Position numbers and translations under genes: made by a program | Part shown: piece after piece, positions 33,801 to 43,993 of the stretch | Layout: each line of letters starts with the position of its first letter | Numbering within the stretch: the first letter of the stretch is position 1 | Notes under the pieces: model-generated | Database searches by the model: none | What the model was told of the DNA's origin: nothing | What the model saw: the letters and a program-made list of their open reading frames with translations, nothing else | Source of the DNA: Stereocaulon alpinum | Taxonomy: Eukaryota; Ascomycota; Lecanoromycetes; Lecanorales; Stereocaulaceae | Assembly (NCBI GenBank): GCA_018257865.1 | Contig: JAEUBA010000018.1 | Coordinates: 248,001 to 312,000 of the forward strand | DNA length: 64,000 nt | Direction: 5' to 3'

Positions 33801-34543
33801 ATGGTAGATGCGCACAGCAAATTGCGATAGTCTGTCCAGTAGCTTTCCACCCGGAACAAGTCCGGGCTGCATTTGCAAGATGCTTTGCAGCCTTATTCTA
33901 CACCTATCGAAAATTTCTTCAAGCCCCAACTCGGGATCAGAAGAAGTCCGGGATGCTTTACGGCTTCAACATGGATGGATTTCTCAAAAGCTTGCCCCAC
34001 GAGAACGCAGATTACATGCAAGTACTACGGCAGACTCAAGGTATGTACTGATATTGGACGCTTACATACATGCATTGACAACGTCTTCAGGCTTTAACGA
34101 GTTTATCCACGAGCGTGAAACGAAGGCATCAAATGACCCAAGCATCCTGCTTTTCGATCAGATGATCCTGTCGAAGAGGAACAGGGGACGAGCGTCAATG
34201 TTCAGCAAATCGAAGACAGACTTCCTGTCAGACACATATGATCACCTTTGGCGAACAGCAGCCGCCACACCACCCAAGGGTCGGATTCCAGGAGACGTCA
34301 GAGCAATCATTACACGAAGTATGTTCGCCTCCATCAATCTCGTCTCCGTTATCCATCAGGCCAAAGATCAAATGCTGACAAGCCACAGCTCCTGCGAAAC
34401 TAGATCCTACATTAATGAAAGAACCCCGGGTACTCCAAGGCGTACCACGAATTAACACAGTAAAGGCGACGAGAAAGCCCATCCCCAGTATGCTGGGACC
34501 GAATGGGAGAATGAACGGGCTGGCACAGTCACCCCCATCATAA
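30894..34543 (+). CDS. DENN-domain protein with C1 zinc finger (putative Rab GEF)
   Basis: Seven exons (30894-30957, 31004-31546, 31649-32562, 32612-32671, 32723-34040, 34091-34318, 34389-34543) join in frame to 1093 residues. The first exon gives LADWFYICGVDSQQLRWG. An uDENN-like block (VFPEYVPMFAFPNDVNIVS, then GFAMTSSDNSRLYGICIIVW) leads, after a Glu/Arg coiled insertion, to the central DENN block (PRAYGILGRDSS, then LYALFRALSIPNIVVLLEF, ESRIILLSSHTSMLHLASKA, PLTWSGVFIPVLPARLIG, IEAPCPYIVGIE). A Ser/Pro-rich linker follows and then a C1 finger (HDDRSICTICDD, CSGCGMNAHGRCAQQ, CPV). A dDENN-like helical end reads FARCFAALFYTYRKFL. DENN proteins are exchange factors for Rab GTPases in vesicle traffic. 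The coupling of DENN to C1 suggests lipid or membrane binding. The exact Rab is unknown. Confidence 0.9.
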
Positions 34544-34852
34544 CATACAGTACACAGAGATGCGATATTTGGATGACGAGGTAATGTTGGGATGTGAAAG
34601 CGGGTTCTTGGATGATTTTGAGCCTCCAGTTGGAACCTGGTAATGGACGGTTAGCGAGCGAATAAGTGAAACATCGGTATCATGATCACGCAATGTACCA
34701 TATGGCGGGGTTTGGAAAAGCAGATTGCGAATAAGAGAGCCGGTAACAAGGGAGGCAGGCATCCTCTGATGCATCTTACTAGCTCGATTACATTCATCTT
34801 CATCAGGCATAAAGCATAACAACATGCAAGTATTGGTCTCAGCTCAATTCAT
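34544..34852. other. Convergent intergenic region
   Basis: Separates the DENN-protein stop from the stop of the minus-strand PTAR1-like gene, and should hold both 3' ends. No gene is seen. Confidence 0.55.
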
Positions 34853-35908
34853 TCAGCCTAACTGCAGCTGTTCCACAGCTTTCAAAAACCACTCCACACT
34901 CTCCCCCCTCCACTCATACTTTCTCACCCACTCTCTCGTCTGCCATACAACTTTCTTAACCTCACTCTCACTCTCACTCTCACTCACCCCCCAACTCTCC
35001 TTGTCCCCCACCCTCTGCATTAAAAACACCAAGAACCCCCACCCACTCACATCCCTCGGATGCATCAAACACCACTTATGCACCTTCCCAATCCCCATTG
35101 CTACCCACTCAACCCCTCCCTTCTCTCCGCACTCAGCCATCTTCCCATCCACAAACCCCAACAATTGCCTTGCATAACCCCACGCATAATAATTCCTCGC
35201 ATGCCGTTCCCCTGCTCGCATCACAACATCCATCTCACGAACCCAAAGCTTCTCCACCCCATCACTGTCCAGCCCCATCCTCGTCCTCGTACTCGCTCCA
35301 TCCGCATCTGGTAGATGGTTTTCCTGGATTGAGGCGCTGGTGTCTTTGAGGGGGAGATAGAGGTGTGAGAAGTTCTGGAGAAGCCAGTATCGATGGGACC
35401 AGAGGGTGGAGGATTTAGGATGTTTGGGAAGTGGACTCGTTAGGAGGGATGTCAGGAGGTAAAGTTCAGTCTGTACTGCGGACTCCAGATGGCGTCTGTC
35501 TTCTTCTGCATATTCGTTGTTGATCCATGTAGAGTTCAGGGCGTGAATGTGCGATTTGCGGAAGTTCGCGGCTGTGTTGTGGTTTGGATCCCATAGCAAG
35601 ACTACACTGCTCGCTTTGAGCGCTGCATCGTACGTCTCCTGCCTCTCCTTGATTGGTGAAGCGAGGTGCGCGAAGAAGGTTTTGCGAGCGTGGAGATATT
35701 GCTGTATAAGCAAACTCTTTGAGAGTGCGAGCGCGGGGTGCTCGGGGTCGGGGTCGTAGAGGATCTCTGGGGTGTGGTAGGAGGGGAGGATGGCGATTTC
35801 GAGTATGGCACCCTCTTCGGAGGGGTGTAGGGCGGTTGTTAGCTTGTTGTAGGCATCTTCGTTGTCTGACACAGACGGTGTCATACGGAGAGGGGAGGGG
35901 CGTGTCAA
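34853..35908 (-). CDS. Protein prenyltransferase alpha-subunit repeat protein (PTAR1-like)
   Basis: A single exon of 351 residues. Prenyltransferase alpha repeats (PPTA) appear as W-centred helical motifs: SSVVLLWDPNHNTAANFRK, SSTLWSHRYWLLQNF and RHARNYYAWGYARQLL, the last being the classic NYHAW-type signature, and HPRDVSGWGFLVFLMQR. The order and spacing, with long inserts, fit the PTAR1/ECM9-like branch rather than the compact alpha subunits of farnesyl- or geranylgeranyl-transferase (RAM2, BET4). The human PTAR1 is the alpha subunit of geranylgeranyltransferase III, which acts on the SNARE Ykt6 and FBXL2. Function here is inferred. The N-terminal ATG is used; a second in-frame ATG eight codons later is possible. 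It is divergent from GET1. Confidence 0.8.
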   Translation of the reverse strand: MTRPSPLRMTPSVSDNEDAYNKLTTALHPSEEGAILEIAILPSYHTPEILYDPDPEHPALALSKSLLIQQYLHARKTFFAHLASPIKERQETYDAALKASSVVLLWDPNHNTAANFRKSHIHALNSTWINNEYAEEDRRHLESAVQTELYLLTSLLTSPLPKHPKSSTLWSHRYWLLQNFSHLYLPLKDTSASIQENHLPDADGASTRTRMGLDSDGVEKLWVREMDVVMRAGERHARNYYAWGYARQLLGFVDGKMAECGEKGGVEWVAMGIGKVHKWCLMHPRDVSGWGFLVFLMQRVGDKESWGVSESESESEVKKVVWQTREWVRKYEWRGESVEWFLKAVEQLQLG

Positions 35909-36036
35909 TAGTGGGGATATACCTTATGGCGGCCGTTGATAGGGCTGAGCGGGTGATACTTTTTGCAGCCTTGGGAATAACTTGGATTGTTCAGGAATTG
36001 TCTGCATTCGCAGACACGAGCTGCAAAGTAGTGGAA
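35909..36036. promoter_or_regulatory. Very short divergent promoter, PTAR1-like and GET1
   Basis: Only 128 bp separate the PTAR1-like ATG (minus) from the GET1 start chosen here. An in-frame upstream ATG at 35925 would extend GET1 by 37 codons and leave just 16 bp. The short distance implies a shared bidirectional promoter or overlapping leaders. Confidence 0.5.
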
Positions 36037-36870
36037 ATGCCGTCTTTACTTCTTATAGTGTTTCTGTTGCAGCTCGCTATCCATCTTGTTAATACAGTCG
36101 GCGCTCCTGTGATTAATGAATTCGTACGTGTATCCTTGTTTCTTCTACTGCTGCCTTATGAATCCCATGAACTATACTCTCTCAAACGGATAGTAGCTGA
36201 CTCTATCTCTAGCTATGGACCCTCTACAACAAGCTCCCCACCTCCACCTCCGCAGACGTAAAGTCCCAGGGCGCTCTTGCCAGGGAGGTATTACGGCTGA
36301 AACGAGAACTGAAAGCTACGAGTGCGCAAGATCAGTTTGCCAAATGGGCGAAGTTGGATCGGGAACATAATAAGGCGCAGGCGAAGTATGATGAGAAAGG
36401 TAGGAGGATTCTAGTGCTTGGGCCATTCACTACTTTTCCAAGGAGGCTTGGGGCATTAGCGACCCTGACAGGTGCTGTTGGCTGATATATGGCTGTCTAT
36501 AGCAAACTCCCTCAAGGACTTTAAGAGCACCTTCGACCGCAGCGTAACATTTCTCCGCTGGGGCGGCACCAATGGTCTCCGCTTCTTCCTACAATTCTGG
36601 TATGCGAAGCGTCCGATGTTTTGGATACCGAGGGGTTGGGTGCCGAGATATGTGGAGTGGTTACTTGCGTTTCCCAGAGCGCCGACGGGGAGTGTGAGCA
36701 TTCAGATGTGGGGGATTGCTTGTGCAACTGTTGTGCAGCTTGTTGGTGCGGCCGTGGTGGCAACATTGGTGTTGGTGGATGAGTCAAAGCAGGGACAGGG
36801 GAGACAGAAGATGGCTATGGGTGCTGGGAGTGGGGATAAAGGTGGTGGGAAAGAAAAGAAAGAGTTGTAG
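36037..36870 (+). CDS. GET1: GET complex subunit 1 (tail-anchored protein insertase)
   Basis: Three exons (36037-36123, 36213-36399, 36503-36870) give 213 residues. The start MPSLLLIVFLLQLAIHLVN is the usual fungal GET1 N-terminus and forms the first membrane helix. Exon 2 has LWTLYNKLPTSTSAD and the cytosolic coiled coil (ALAREVLRLKRELKATSAQ, then FAKWAKLDREHNKAQAKYDE), which contacts the Get3 ATPase. Exon 3 completes with SLKDFKSTFDRSVTF, the second helix region (GGTNGLRFFLQFWYAKRP), VPRYVEWLLAFPRAPTGSV and a third helix (IACATVVQLVGAAVVATLVL). Get1 with Get2 inserts tail-anchored proteins into the ER. The family start argues for the ATG at 36037, although an in-frame ATG lies at 35925. Confidence 0.95.
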
Positions 36871-37166
36871 AATTCTAATGAACTTTCGTTCATCAAAATT
36901 ATTTGTATTGCATGAGCAATGACTATGAACAGTATGTTTCTCGTTCTATTGACGCAGTAATCGTTCATGGCTTGCGCTCGATCCTGCAACACGAAGCGAG
37001 ATACCCCTTGGCAGAGGTTGTTGATTTGGTCTAGGCATCCTTTTTGACTCTGAGTGACCATAGCAGAAAAGATCGCTAAAGCTTCGAAAGTGCCATGCAT
37101 GGGCATTTCTACCTGCCTCGGACGGCAGGTTTTTGTTGTAATTGTAATTCAGCCGATGGTGTGATG
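36871..37166. other. Intergenic 3' of GET1
   Basis: Nearly 300 bp follow the GET1 stop; no gene is seen. The right part leads into the duplicated segment at 37167. Confidence 0.5.
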
Positions 37167-37838
37167 AGCCTTTTCCCCCAAAAGCCACGCCTGCGAATGA
37201 GGTCTGCTAGGAGCCCATGAATACCTAGTAGAGTCACTCCTCCGTATCGTGGAACCAATCAGAGCTCCGACATCGATGTTGCAGGAAGCGTCATGCCGCG
37301 AGGGCACTCACTCCTCACATCAAATGTCTTCCTTAAGCTCATCAACACCATCGACAAATTCTTTGAATTCTTCAATTTCTTCGAATTCGAGTATATTCGA
37401 TAAGACCAGCAAGCTCTTCCTTTTGTCCTCGATGTTGGTCGTGGAGGAGAGTCACCCAGTAGTGTCAGGCTGATCCAATGAAGGAACGTTCAGTAGCCCG
37501 TCACTTTGCTGAGGAGCTGATGTGTGAGTCGAGATATATGATTGAGTCTTGTATTTGCGATGGCGAGGCATCGAGTTCTTGTATTCGCGATGGCGAGGCA
37601 TCGAGTTCTTGTATTCGCGATGGCGAGGCATCGAGTTCTTGTATTCGCGATGGCGAGGCATCGAATTCTTGTATTCGCGATGACGAGGCATCGAATTCTT
37701 GGGGCAATCTCAATGAAGTCTTTCCCTCTGAAAGCCACGCCTGCGAAAGAGACACGTCTGCAAGGGTGAGACCTCGGCGTAGTCAGTCCTCCGGTACATG
37801 GTATCAATCAGAGCTCAGACACCAATATTCAGGAAACG
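37167..37838. repeat. Diverged direct duplication flanking a minisatellite
   Basis: About 120 bp at 37167-37288 and at 37721-37838 are alike: both contain AAAGCCACGCCTGCGAA, then a GTAG-AGTCA-TCCTCCG region, then AATCAGAGCTC-GACA and a short CAGGAA end. Between them lie a Ser-rich frame (SSLSSSTPSTNSLNSSIS) and the 30-bp minisatellite. The two arms are clearly related but carry many substitutions. No gene is established in this segment. Confidence 0.6.
37547..37700. repeat. 30-bp minisatellite, five units
   Basis: Five consecutive 30-bp units of the form TCTTGTATTCGCGATGGCGA-GGCATCGAGT, the outer ones carrying single substitutions (T for C in unit 1, AATT for AGTT in units 4 and 5, GACG for GGCG in unit 5). 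Because 30 is a multiple of three, every frame is a decapeptide repeat on both strands, which creates spurious open frames here. I do not call a protein. Confidence 0.9.
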
Positions 37839-38314
37839 GAACACCGTTGAGTATCCGTCCCTTTCATATTGGATATCTTACTCAGACAGTCATCGGAAAC
37901 GCCAATATATATGTATATTTGAGACCTATTGGCTCTCCTGGTGGCCGACAAAAGTGGCACTTCAGGAGGTTCGTAGCCAGCACCGCGTACAGGTTGATCT
38001 CGTAGCTGGCCTTGTAGAAAAGTGGTGTCAGATGAATGAGAGAGAGGCATAGAAGTAGATTCAATAGTGTGGTTGATCAGATGTGAGGTTTGTGTGTTGT
38101 GTCGAAGTGATAGATACGGTATGATGTGAGATGGGAGGAAGATCTCTGAGCTTTGTTGGTGCGGCTCGGCGGGCTACTGCCGCGTTTCAGGACGGGATCT
38201 GCGAGCGCGTTTCAGGCCGACATGAACGTGGTCTTTCAAGTTCAACATCCCACTTTCCGTGCAGCACAAAGCCATGATCTTTCAATAACCCGCAACACCG
38301 CAGCAGTCACCGTC
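37839..38314. other. Intergenic upstream of membrane protein gene
   Basis: No gene is supported. The stretch probably contains the promoter and leader of the membrane-protein gene starting at 38315. Confidence 0.45.
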
Positions 38315-39441
38315 ATGGTCAGCCTTTCTACGTTCGTACAGCATATACTCTTCTCAAAAAGGAAAGCTGCTAACCCGTCAGCAGTCTCAGAACGCTGTTG
38401 TTCACCGTTGGGCCCCTCCTCGTCCCAAAGCTTATAACATGGTACCGCACACAGAAAGTGAAGACCCTTGTTGCGCCAGCACCGAAACAGCCAGTGCCAC
38501 GTCCCATCGTCTCGTCACTCAACATCCTCTTCATCTCCGCGCTCCTAGCGCTCATATCCACTCTACCTTACTTCTCCCCAGAAAACATCTTTACCACTAC
38601 TTCCTCGCGCTTACAAACACCAAATGATGTTCTCTTCACCCGACTCGCCCTTGCGCGCGGAGAACTTGGCCTCACAGAACATGACAACACCCTCCGACCG
38701 AAGCTTGCTTCCTTAGACTCTAGACTGCTCTACTTCACCTATGGCCCAGACGTTGTGACACATTGTGGCTTCTGTGTATCTGACGAGCCAATGACATACT
38801 TCTACTATGCTCTACCTTCGATCATGCTCCCTCACATCCTCCATGCTTTCGCCCTCGGCTTAGCTACTTCTTCGGCTATATCACGCACCTACGCCAATAG
38901 ATGGCGAAGCGTCGCAGTATGGGCAGCCATAGCTCTAGCTTCCGTTGACGCTTACCTCTTCCCAAGCTATGACTGGAAAGCAAACGCGCGAGCACATCGT
39001 CCAGAGGAGTATGTTCACTTCTACTGGCGCATGCGGGTGTTCCGTGGGGTGGCCATTGCGCTGGCGGACGCAGTCCTCGCCGGATTGCTTTGGCTGTCAT
39101 CGACCAACAGGATGTTTGTAAAACCAATAACTTCAGCGGAAAGGATGGAGACGGCAATACGGGTCTTAGCGAACGCGAATGGCAAGCTGAGTGCTGTAGG
39201 CATTTTCAGAAATGCGATTGTGCGTGATGAGGGGCTAAGGAAGAAGACAGAAGCGTATTGGAGAAAGGAAGGCCAAATTATGGGGGAAATTATGGATGAG
39301 CGAGAGGTAGTTGAGGGTGTGAGGAACGCTTTAGGTGAGAGGATAAAGGTCACTTCGTTGGAGGAGGAGGCGAGGAGGTATGCAGATGGCATCACCGTCT
39401 GGGAGCAATTGAAACAGAATGGTGCTGTACCATCTGGGTGA
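38315..39441 (+). CDS. Conserved fungal multi-pass membrane protein, function unknown
   Basis: A short first exon (38315-38331, MVSLST) and a long second exon (38382-39441) give 358 residues. The 50-bp intron has a weak GTTCGT donor but a canonical GCTAAC branch point. Without it the frame has no ATG before the first membrane helix, which is why I chose this start. About five membrane segments are visible: the N-terminal SLRTLLFTVGPLLVPKLITW, LNILFISALLALISTLPYF, PSIMLPHILHAFALGLATSS, WRSVAVWAAIALASVDAYLF and FRGVAIALADAVLAGLLWLS. The lumenal/cytosolic loop between helices 2 and 3 has paired Cys (THCGFCVSDEP). The C-terminal ~110 residues are charged and helical. The family is widespread in ascomycetes and often carries unreliable names; I give no function. 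Confidence 0.75.
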
Positions 39442-40576
39442 GACCTGATGGCTTTAAATGTCGTATATACTTGTAGACTATACTTAGAAACGCGCCATGT
39501 CAACGCTCACTCCCTAGATACCATTTTTGAACTGGGACGTTTCTGCAAACTTGGCTGTTGGGGTCTGGGAAAGAGAAAATCAGGCAACTTAGATCGTACC
39601 TCGGTCAATGAACTTCTTGAATCTTGACTTTGTGGCAGAGGAGTCTTCTCCTGCTTATTTGCTCAGATCTTTTCCGTAAGGCCGACTTTCGAGAGCAACT
39701 TATGAATGAGAAAGAGTGATTTTTGGGCAAGTATCGCGCTATGTGAACGCGCTTACTCAAACTGGACTTAGCGTGCCTGAACCATCTCATACATGATACC
39801 ATTAACTTCAACATTGTCACATCTGAAACTTGGGACAACATCTCCCGTCCAAGAGTTCTCCTCAGTAAGGCTCAAGCAGTGAATCATGTCTTCTGACAGA
39901 TTCTCCAATCAAGATCCTAGTGTGACTGAGTCACCAACGCGTTTTGTTTCAAGGTCGCGTCGTAACCGCCGGACAAAGACCTGAAACAAGACCTTCCCCA
40001 GGTTTCGAGAAATCAGGTCCACTCCCCGGCCTCGGTTTCATAAGGGACGAAATCTGCAGACTCCTGCAGCCACTGATAGTAGTCACAAAGTCGTTTGAGC
40101 TTTTCGAAGTGACAAGCTTTTTGTTTGGATATGGCGCTTGCATGGCATGGGTTCTGAGCCTCTGAGGATCCCACAATGGTGGATCATGAATCCTATTGTT
40201 CGACGTGAATAGTGATACAAAGGGCGCGTCAATAAAGCGTGATCGGAGCGAATATCTAGTGACCTTCCCCATTGTATCTCTTACTTTCTTCCATCATTAA
40301 TAGTTCTATTGTCTTTTGCCACGTCGAAGCGGTCCAGCGGACTTGCATCTTTGTTCTCTTCTCAATCCGTTGTCTTACAACTCACGACTTTCTCTTCTCT
40401 TTGCTCGACTGCGTCGGCACGTATTACTCAAAAGACTTTTATTGCCTGCTGTGCAGCACCTAGCTCCGTCTCTAGTATTAGGACCACCAACCTCAAGCCA
40501 AATTCTTCATATCACAGCCAGAAAACTAAGACCACAGACCACAGATCTCGAATCAAACTCCACGCATCACAGCAAC
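39442..40576. other. Intergenic, no gene seen
   Basis: This 1.1-kb stretch precedes the DUF7598-like gene. The frame entering from 40316 is continuous with that gene but reads low-complexity leader-like sequence, so I treat 40260-40576 as 5' untranslated or promoter. Pyrimidine-rich tracts occur at 40270-40400, common at fungal transcription starts. Confidence 0.5.
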
Positions 40577-41398
40577 ATGCCTTTCTTCAAGAGCTCTCTC
40601 TCCGGCCCTGGCTACATCGTCCTTAACATCATCCGCGCCTGCAACGTAGTCTGCCTGCTCGCAGTCGTTGCAGCAAGCATATGCATGCTATTCAAGACCT
40701 TCATCGTTTCCAAGTTCTTCTTCTTTGACGGTGTTTCTCACGTCATAACTGCCAGCTTAGCCAGTAAGCCTCTCCTTCCCTTGATCTCTAACAGAACCCA
40801 CCAGCTAACAAACCTCCCAGTGGCACTCATCCTCACTGAAATCAACGTCTTCAAACGCTACCTCGCCAACAACTGGCCCCTCCTCTCCTTAAACTCCGGC
40901 TTCATCACCCTCGCCATCCTAATGATAATCCTCGGCGTCTCCATCCTCGGCAACCTCAACAAAACAGCCACCTCCGAGAAATCCCTCGGCTCAACTTTCT
41001 GGCAACTAACCATCGCCTCGGGAATCCTCGTCTCACTCTTCGGCGTCATCAACATCTTCGCCAACTACGCTTTCCGCCACAAGTCCCTCGGTATCACTGC
41101 CCGTCAAGTACGCCAATATGGCTCCACTGCTCCCCAGAAAGTCGATGTTTCACCATCTATGTCAGTCCGAACTGCAAAGTCTGGGAGACGCTCATTCCAT
41201 CTTGGTGCACGTCGTTCGGTATCGGATACCCTTCCTTCTTACAACACCAACAACTATCCCGCTGGCCGCAACATCTCTGCTCCCGTCATGGCCACGAGCC
41301 CTATCAAGGGTGGTAGCGACGGTGGTGTCCCAGTCGTAAACGGTGTTGCGAGACCTGATTTGGCTCATCATCCTGCTTATCATGGACAGAGCTTTTAA
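40577..41398 (+). CDS. Four-helix fungal membrane protein (DUF7598-like)
   Basis: Two exons (40577-40763 and 40821-41398, 57-bp intron with GTAAGC donor) give 254 residues. Four membrane segments are visible: VLNIIRACNVVCLLAVVAAS, a segment split by the intron (VITASLAMALILTEINVF), SGFITLAILMIILGVSILG and LTIASGILVSLFGVINIFAN. The long C-terminal tail (about residues 165-254) is Ser/Arg/Gly-rich and probably cytosolic. The N-terminus MPFFKSSLSGPGYIVLNIIR matches a conserved ascomycete membrane family with no assigned role. An ATG further upstream in the same frame exists (40316) but would add a non-conserved, leader-like stretch, so the ATG at 40577 is preferred. Confidence 0.78.
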   Translation: MPFFKSSLSGPGYIVLNIIRACNVVCLLAVVAASICMLFKTFIVSKFFFFDGVSHVITASLASKPLLPLISNRTHQLTNLPVALILTEINVFKRYLANNWPLLSLNSGFITLAILMIILGVSILGNLNKTATSEKSLGSTFWQLTIASGILVSLFGVINIFANYAFRHKSLGITARQVRQYGSTAPQKVDVSPSMSVRTAKSGRRSFHLGARRSVSDTLPSYNTNNYPAGRNISAPVMATSPIKGGSDGGVPVVNGVARPDLAHHPAYHGQSF

Positions 41399-43993
41399 AT
41401 GTTGAGATTTGGATAGAATAGGAAACACACTCCTTTGATGTATTATGATATTGATGAATGCGATATACCACAATCACGTTCCTTTAGCGAAGCGAAGCAT
41501 AGAAAAGCGGCGGTGGCGGTGTAAGAGGAGTTATGCATTTGTTTGGAGACGGTGTTGAGGTAGAGGTTCGGTAACGTTAGGGAGCGGAGCGCTATAATAA
41601 ATAGGAGCAAAGCAATCTACCATCTTGATCTGACGATCCACTAAACGCAACCTTCATGCTCCATCCTGTCACCCTTCCTACTCACCAATTACCAGCGCTT
41701 TAACTCGCTCTAGCAATAGAACCGAACATCACCATCATCATATCATGTACTAACCAAAAGCGTACCAGAGCCCATCTACCCACCTCCCACCTCCCAACCA
41801 AGTAACCCTCAAGCCTGGAGAGCGGATCAAAAGTCTATTTCTACCTATAACCAGTAGTTGGTGTTTACAGATTCCGATAGAGAAAGAGAAATTAACTCAG
41901 TAAGCAGAAATCATCCATCCCTCCCTCCCTCCTCCGCGCTCTACACCTCGCTACGTCTGACAAGGTGTATAACTGATGACCTGTTCTCGTACTCTAGGAG
42001 GGAGTGAATATGTCTTATCTATATTGTTTGATGTTGTAGGAGTTTTGGATGGATCTAAGGGTGAGGTTTGAGGATATGGGGGTGGGGGGTTTGAGGAGAG
42101 GGGAGTAGAAGGATTTTTCTGAGTGTGAGTTTGGTTTGTGGTTTATGGGGGAGGAGTGGGGGAATGGAGTCGGTAGGGAGAGATTGTGCCTTACTGCCTC
42201 GTTCACGCTCTGTATTCTGCTGAACTTGATAAGGTGTATAATGACCTGCTTACGTATTACAGGCGTTTTTGAACGCGTCCTCTGATTGTCTGACGCTGCA
42301 GAATCTCCTACCGATCCGTAAGCAGAAAGTTCCGCGAACACGTCCGTGGATGCTTTGAATTGAGTGGTCTAGAAGTCTCTTTCTGTCTGTGGCTTTTGAT
42401 TTGTGGTTGCCAACAGAGGAGTAGACTCGGTGGGGAGAACCTGTCCATTCCGAACGTGACCTAGTGATTGCATTTGGCAAGAAGTTTTTGTCCCTTTCTT
42501 GCTACGAGTTCGCCCGAGTTCGTCCTTCTTCAACAACATGCGATCCGTGAGCGGAAATGAATCTTGACTCTCTGGAAAGAAAGAAGAGGTTTAGTCTGCA
42601 GGATGTGGGTTCGGGTTTGTTTGAGGGTCAGATTGGTAGGCTTTGTATACAAGTGAGATCTGGACCGCGAGCACCTACGTAAAGCCCATCCACTTGCAAG
42701 AGGTCTTCAGATCTCATCTGACCGAGATTCGAAACAAGAAAGACAGTGATGAGGTGGAAAGATAGTTAAGAGGGATTGGTTCAGGTGTATGATCCAGTCA
42801 GTTAAAGGAGGTTATACGGACAGTCACCGATGGTCACAAGGTTGCAAATCTCGATTGAAACCTAGTAATGGCTTTCATCTGTGCACATGTTGTTTTCTGT
42901 ACAGGGTGCGTCATGCAAGCTTTGGCTGTGGTCAAAGATGGAGTGCATATAGGACCGAGCATTTCGCGTCGTCCAACGAGTGTTGGCTCTCCCAAGCGGA
43001 AGTCAAGTCGTGGCCGTACTTACTCGGTGATGGCTTTGATGGATCAGTAGAGGTACTGTCGAAGGTAATGGGCGGAGTAAGCCATTGCTACATCGAATCT
43101 GGGCATGCACATTCTTTTTGTAGATCAGTCAGCTCCTCGCTGCATTGTTTGGATTTCATCGCCAACCCCTCAACGAGAAGTCATCAGAACCAATCAAGAG
43201 TCCTAGAGATGCTCCAGCTCAATGACATGTTTTCCTTGTGTAAACTATCAGTGTACAACGCCTCGTTTCCGCCCACCATGTCCCAGACATATGCAACTCA
43301 ACGGACGTCTTCGGCCCCACTTGCATCGTGGCTTCGACTGATTGCGAATGTGGGAAGCGGGGCTAGTTGCTATACATTTAACAAGCATAGGCTCCTGCTT
43401 CGTATTATACAGCCTCATCGCGTGTTACAAATATGGCAAAGAAAAAAGACGACATACCCTAAGGAAATGTCCCTCTGTACCAATGGAGACATGATAGCCG
43501 AAACTTGGAGATTAGGTGTAAATGATTCTCCTTCTTGTAGCTCTTCATGCTTCCAATAAGGAACAACTACTTGATCTGCCCGAGAAAGTCCAGTTGCGAG
43601 ATATTCAAGCATAGCCGAGCCGATCCTATAGGACACTCTTGTGCGGGAAGCAGACTGGCTCGGACGAGCACGCAATTGGCTTTAACCTATATATTAAGCA
43701 GTCATTCCACCCATCGTGCCACAACATTCGATCCCTCAGTAATTCGTAAGAAGCACCCACCAGCATTCGCCAGCACCCACTACTGTCTGCAATCATGCCT
43801 AACGTGCAAGCTATAATGAAGTGCGCGACGGGGTTCCTCGCCACGGTAAGTAACAAAGCCTTCTGACCTGACGGGATGCACATGCTCGTAGGAGAGGTCT
43901 GCTGCACGGGTCAACAAAGAAAACGTAGTTGCATCTGCTCACTGGTTCTAGGCGCCTATCTCAGATCTAGCTGTAACAATCAACAAACGAAGC
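41399..43993. other. Long gene-free stretch with degenerate duplications
   Basis: No gene is supported in 2.6 kb. Segments at about 41935-42180 and 42185-42445 share landmarks (AAGGTGTATAA followed by TGACCTG, and later a GTTTGTGGTT/GATTTGTGGTT to GGAG-AG-CTCGGTGGGGAG area), suggesting an old tandem duplication. A 256-codon open frame at 42789-43559 has no recognisable domain, no splice support and random-looking composition. A possible small exon at 43796-43852 (MPNVQAIMKCATGFLAT then a GTAAGT donor) might be the old 5' end of the lectin relic. Confidence 0.45.

Noticed and set aside
35719..36261. Upstream-extended 180-codon GET1 frame
   Set aside because: It runs through the first intron and overlaps the PTAR1-like gene; the conserved start is at 36037.
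37452..37807. Decapeptide-repeat proteins on both strands
   Set aside because: A 30-bp minisatellite is open in every frame; no start context, splice site or flanking coding sequence supports any of them.
42789..43559. 256-codon plus-strand frame
   Set aside because: Composition looks random (high Cys, Ser, His), there is no domain, and no intron or start support is seen; long chance frames are expected at this GC content.
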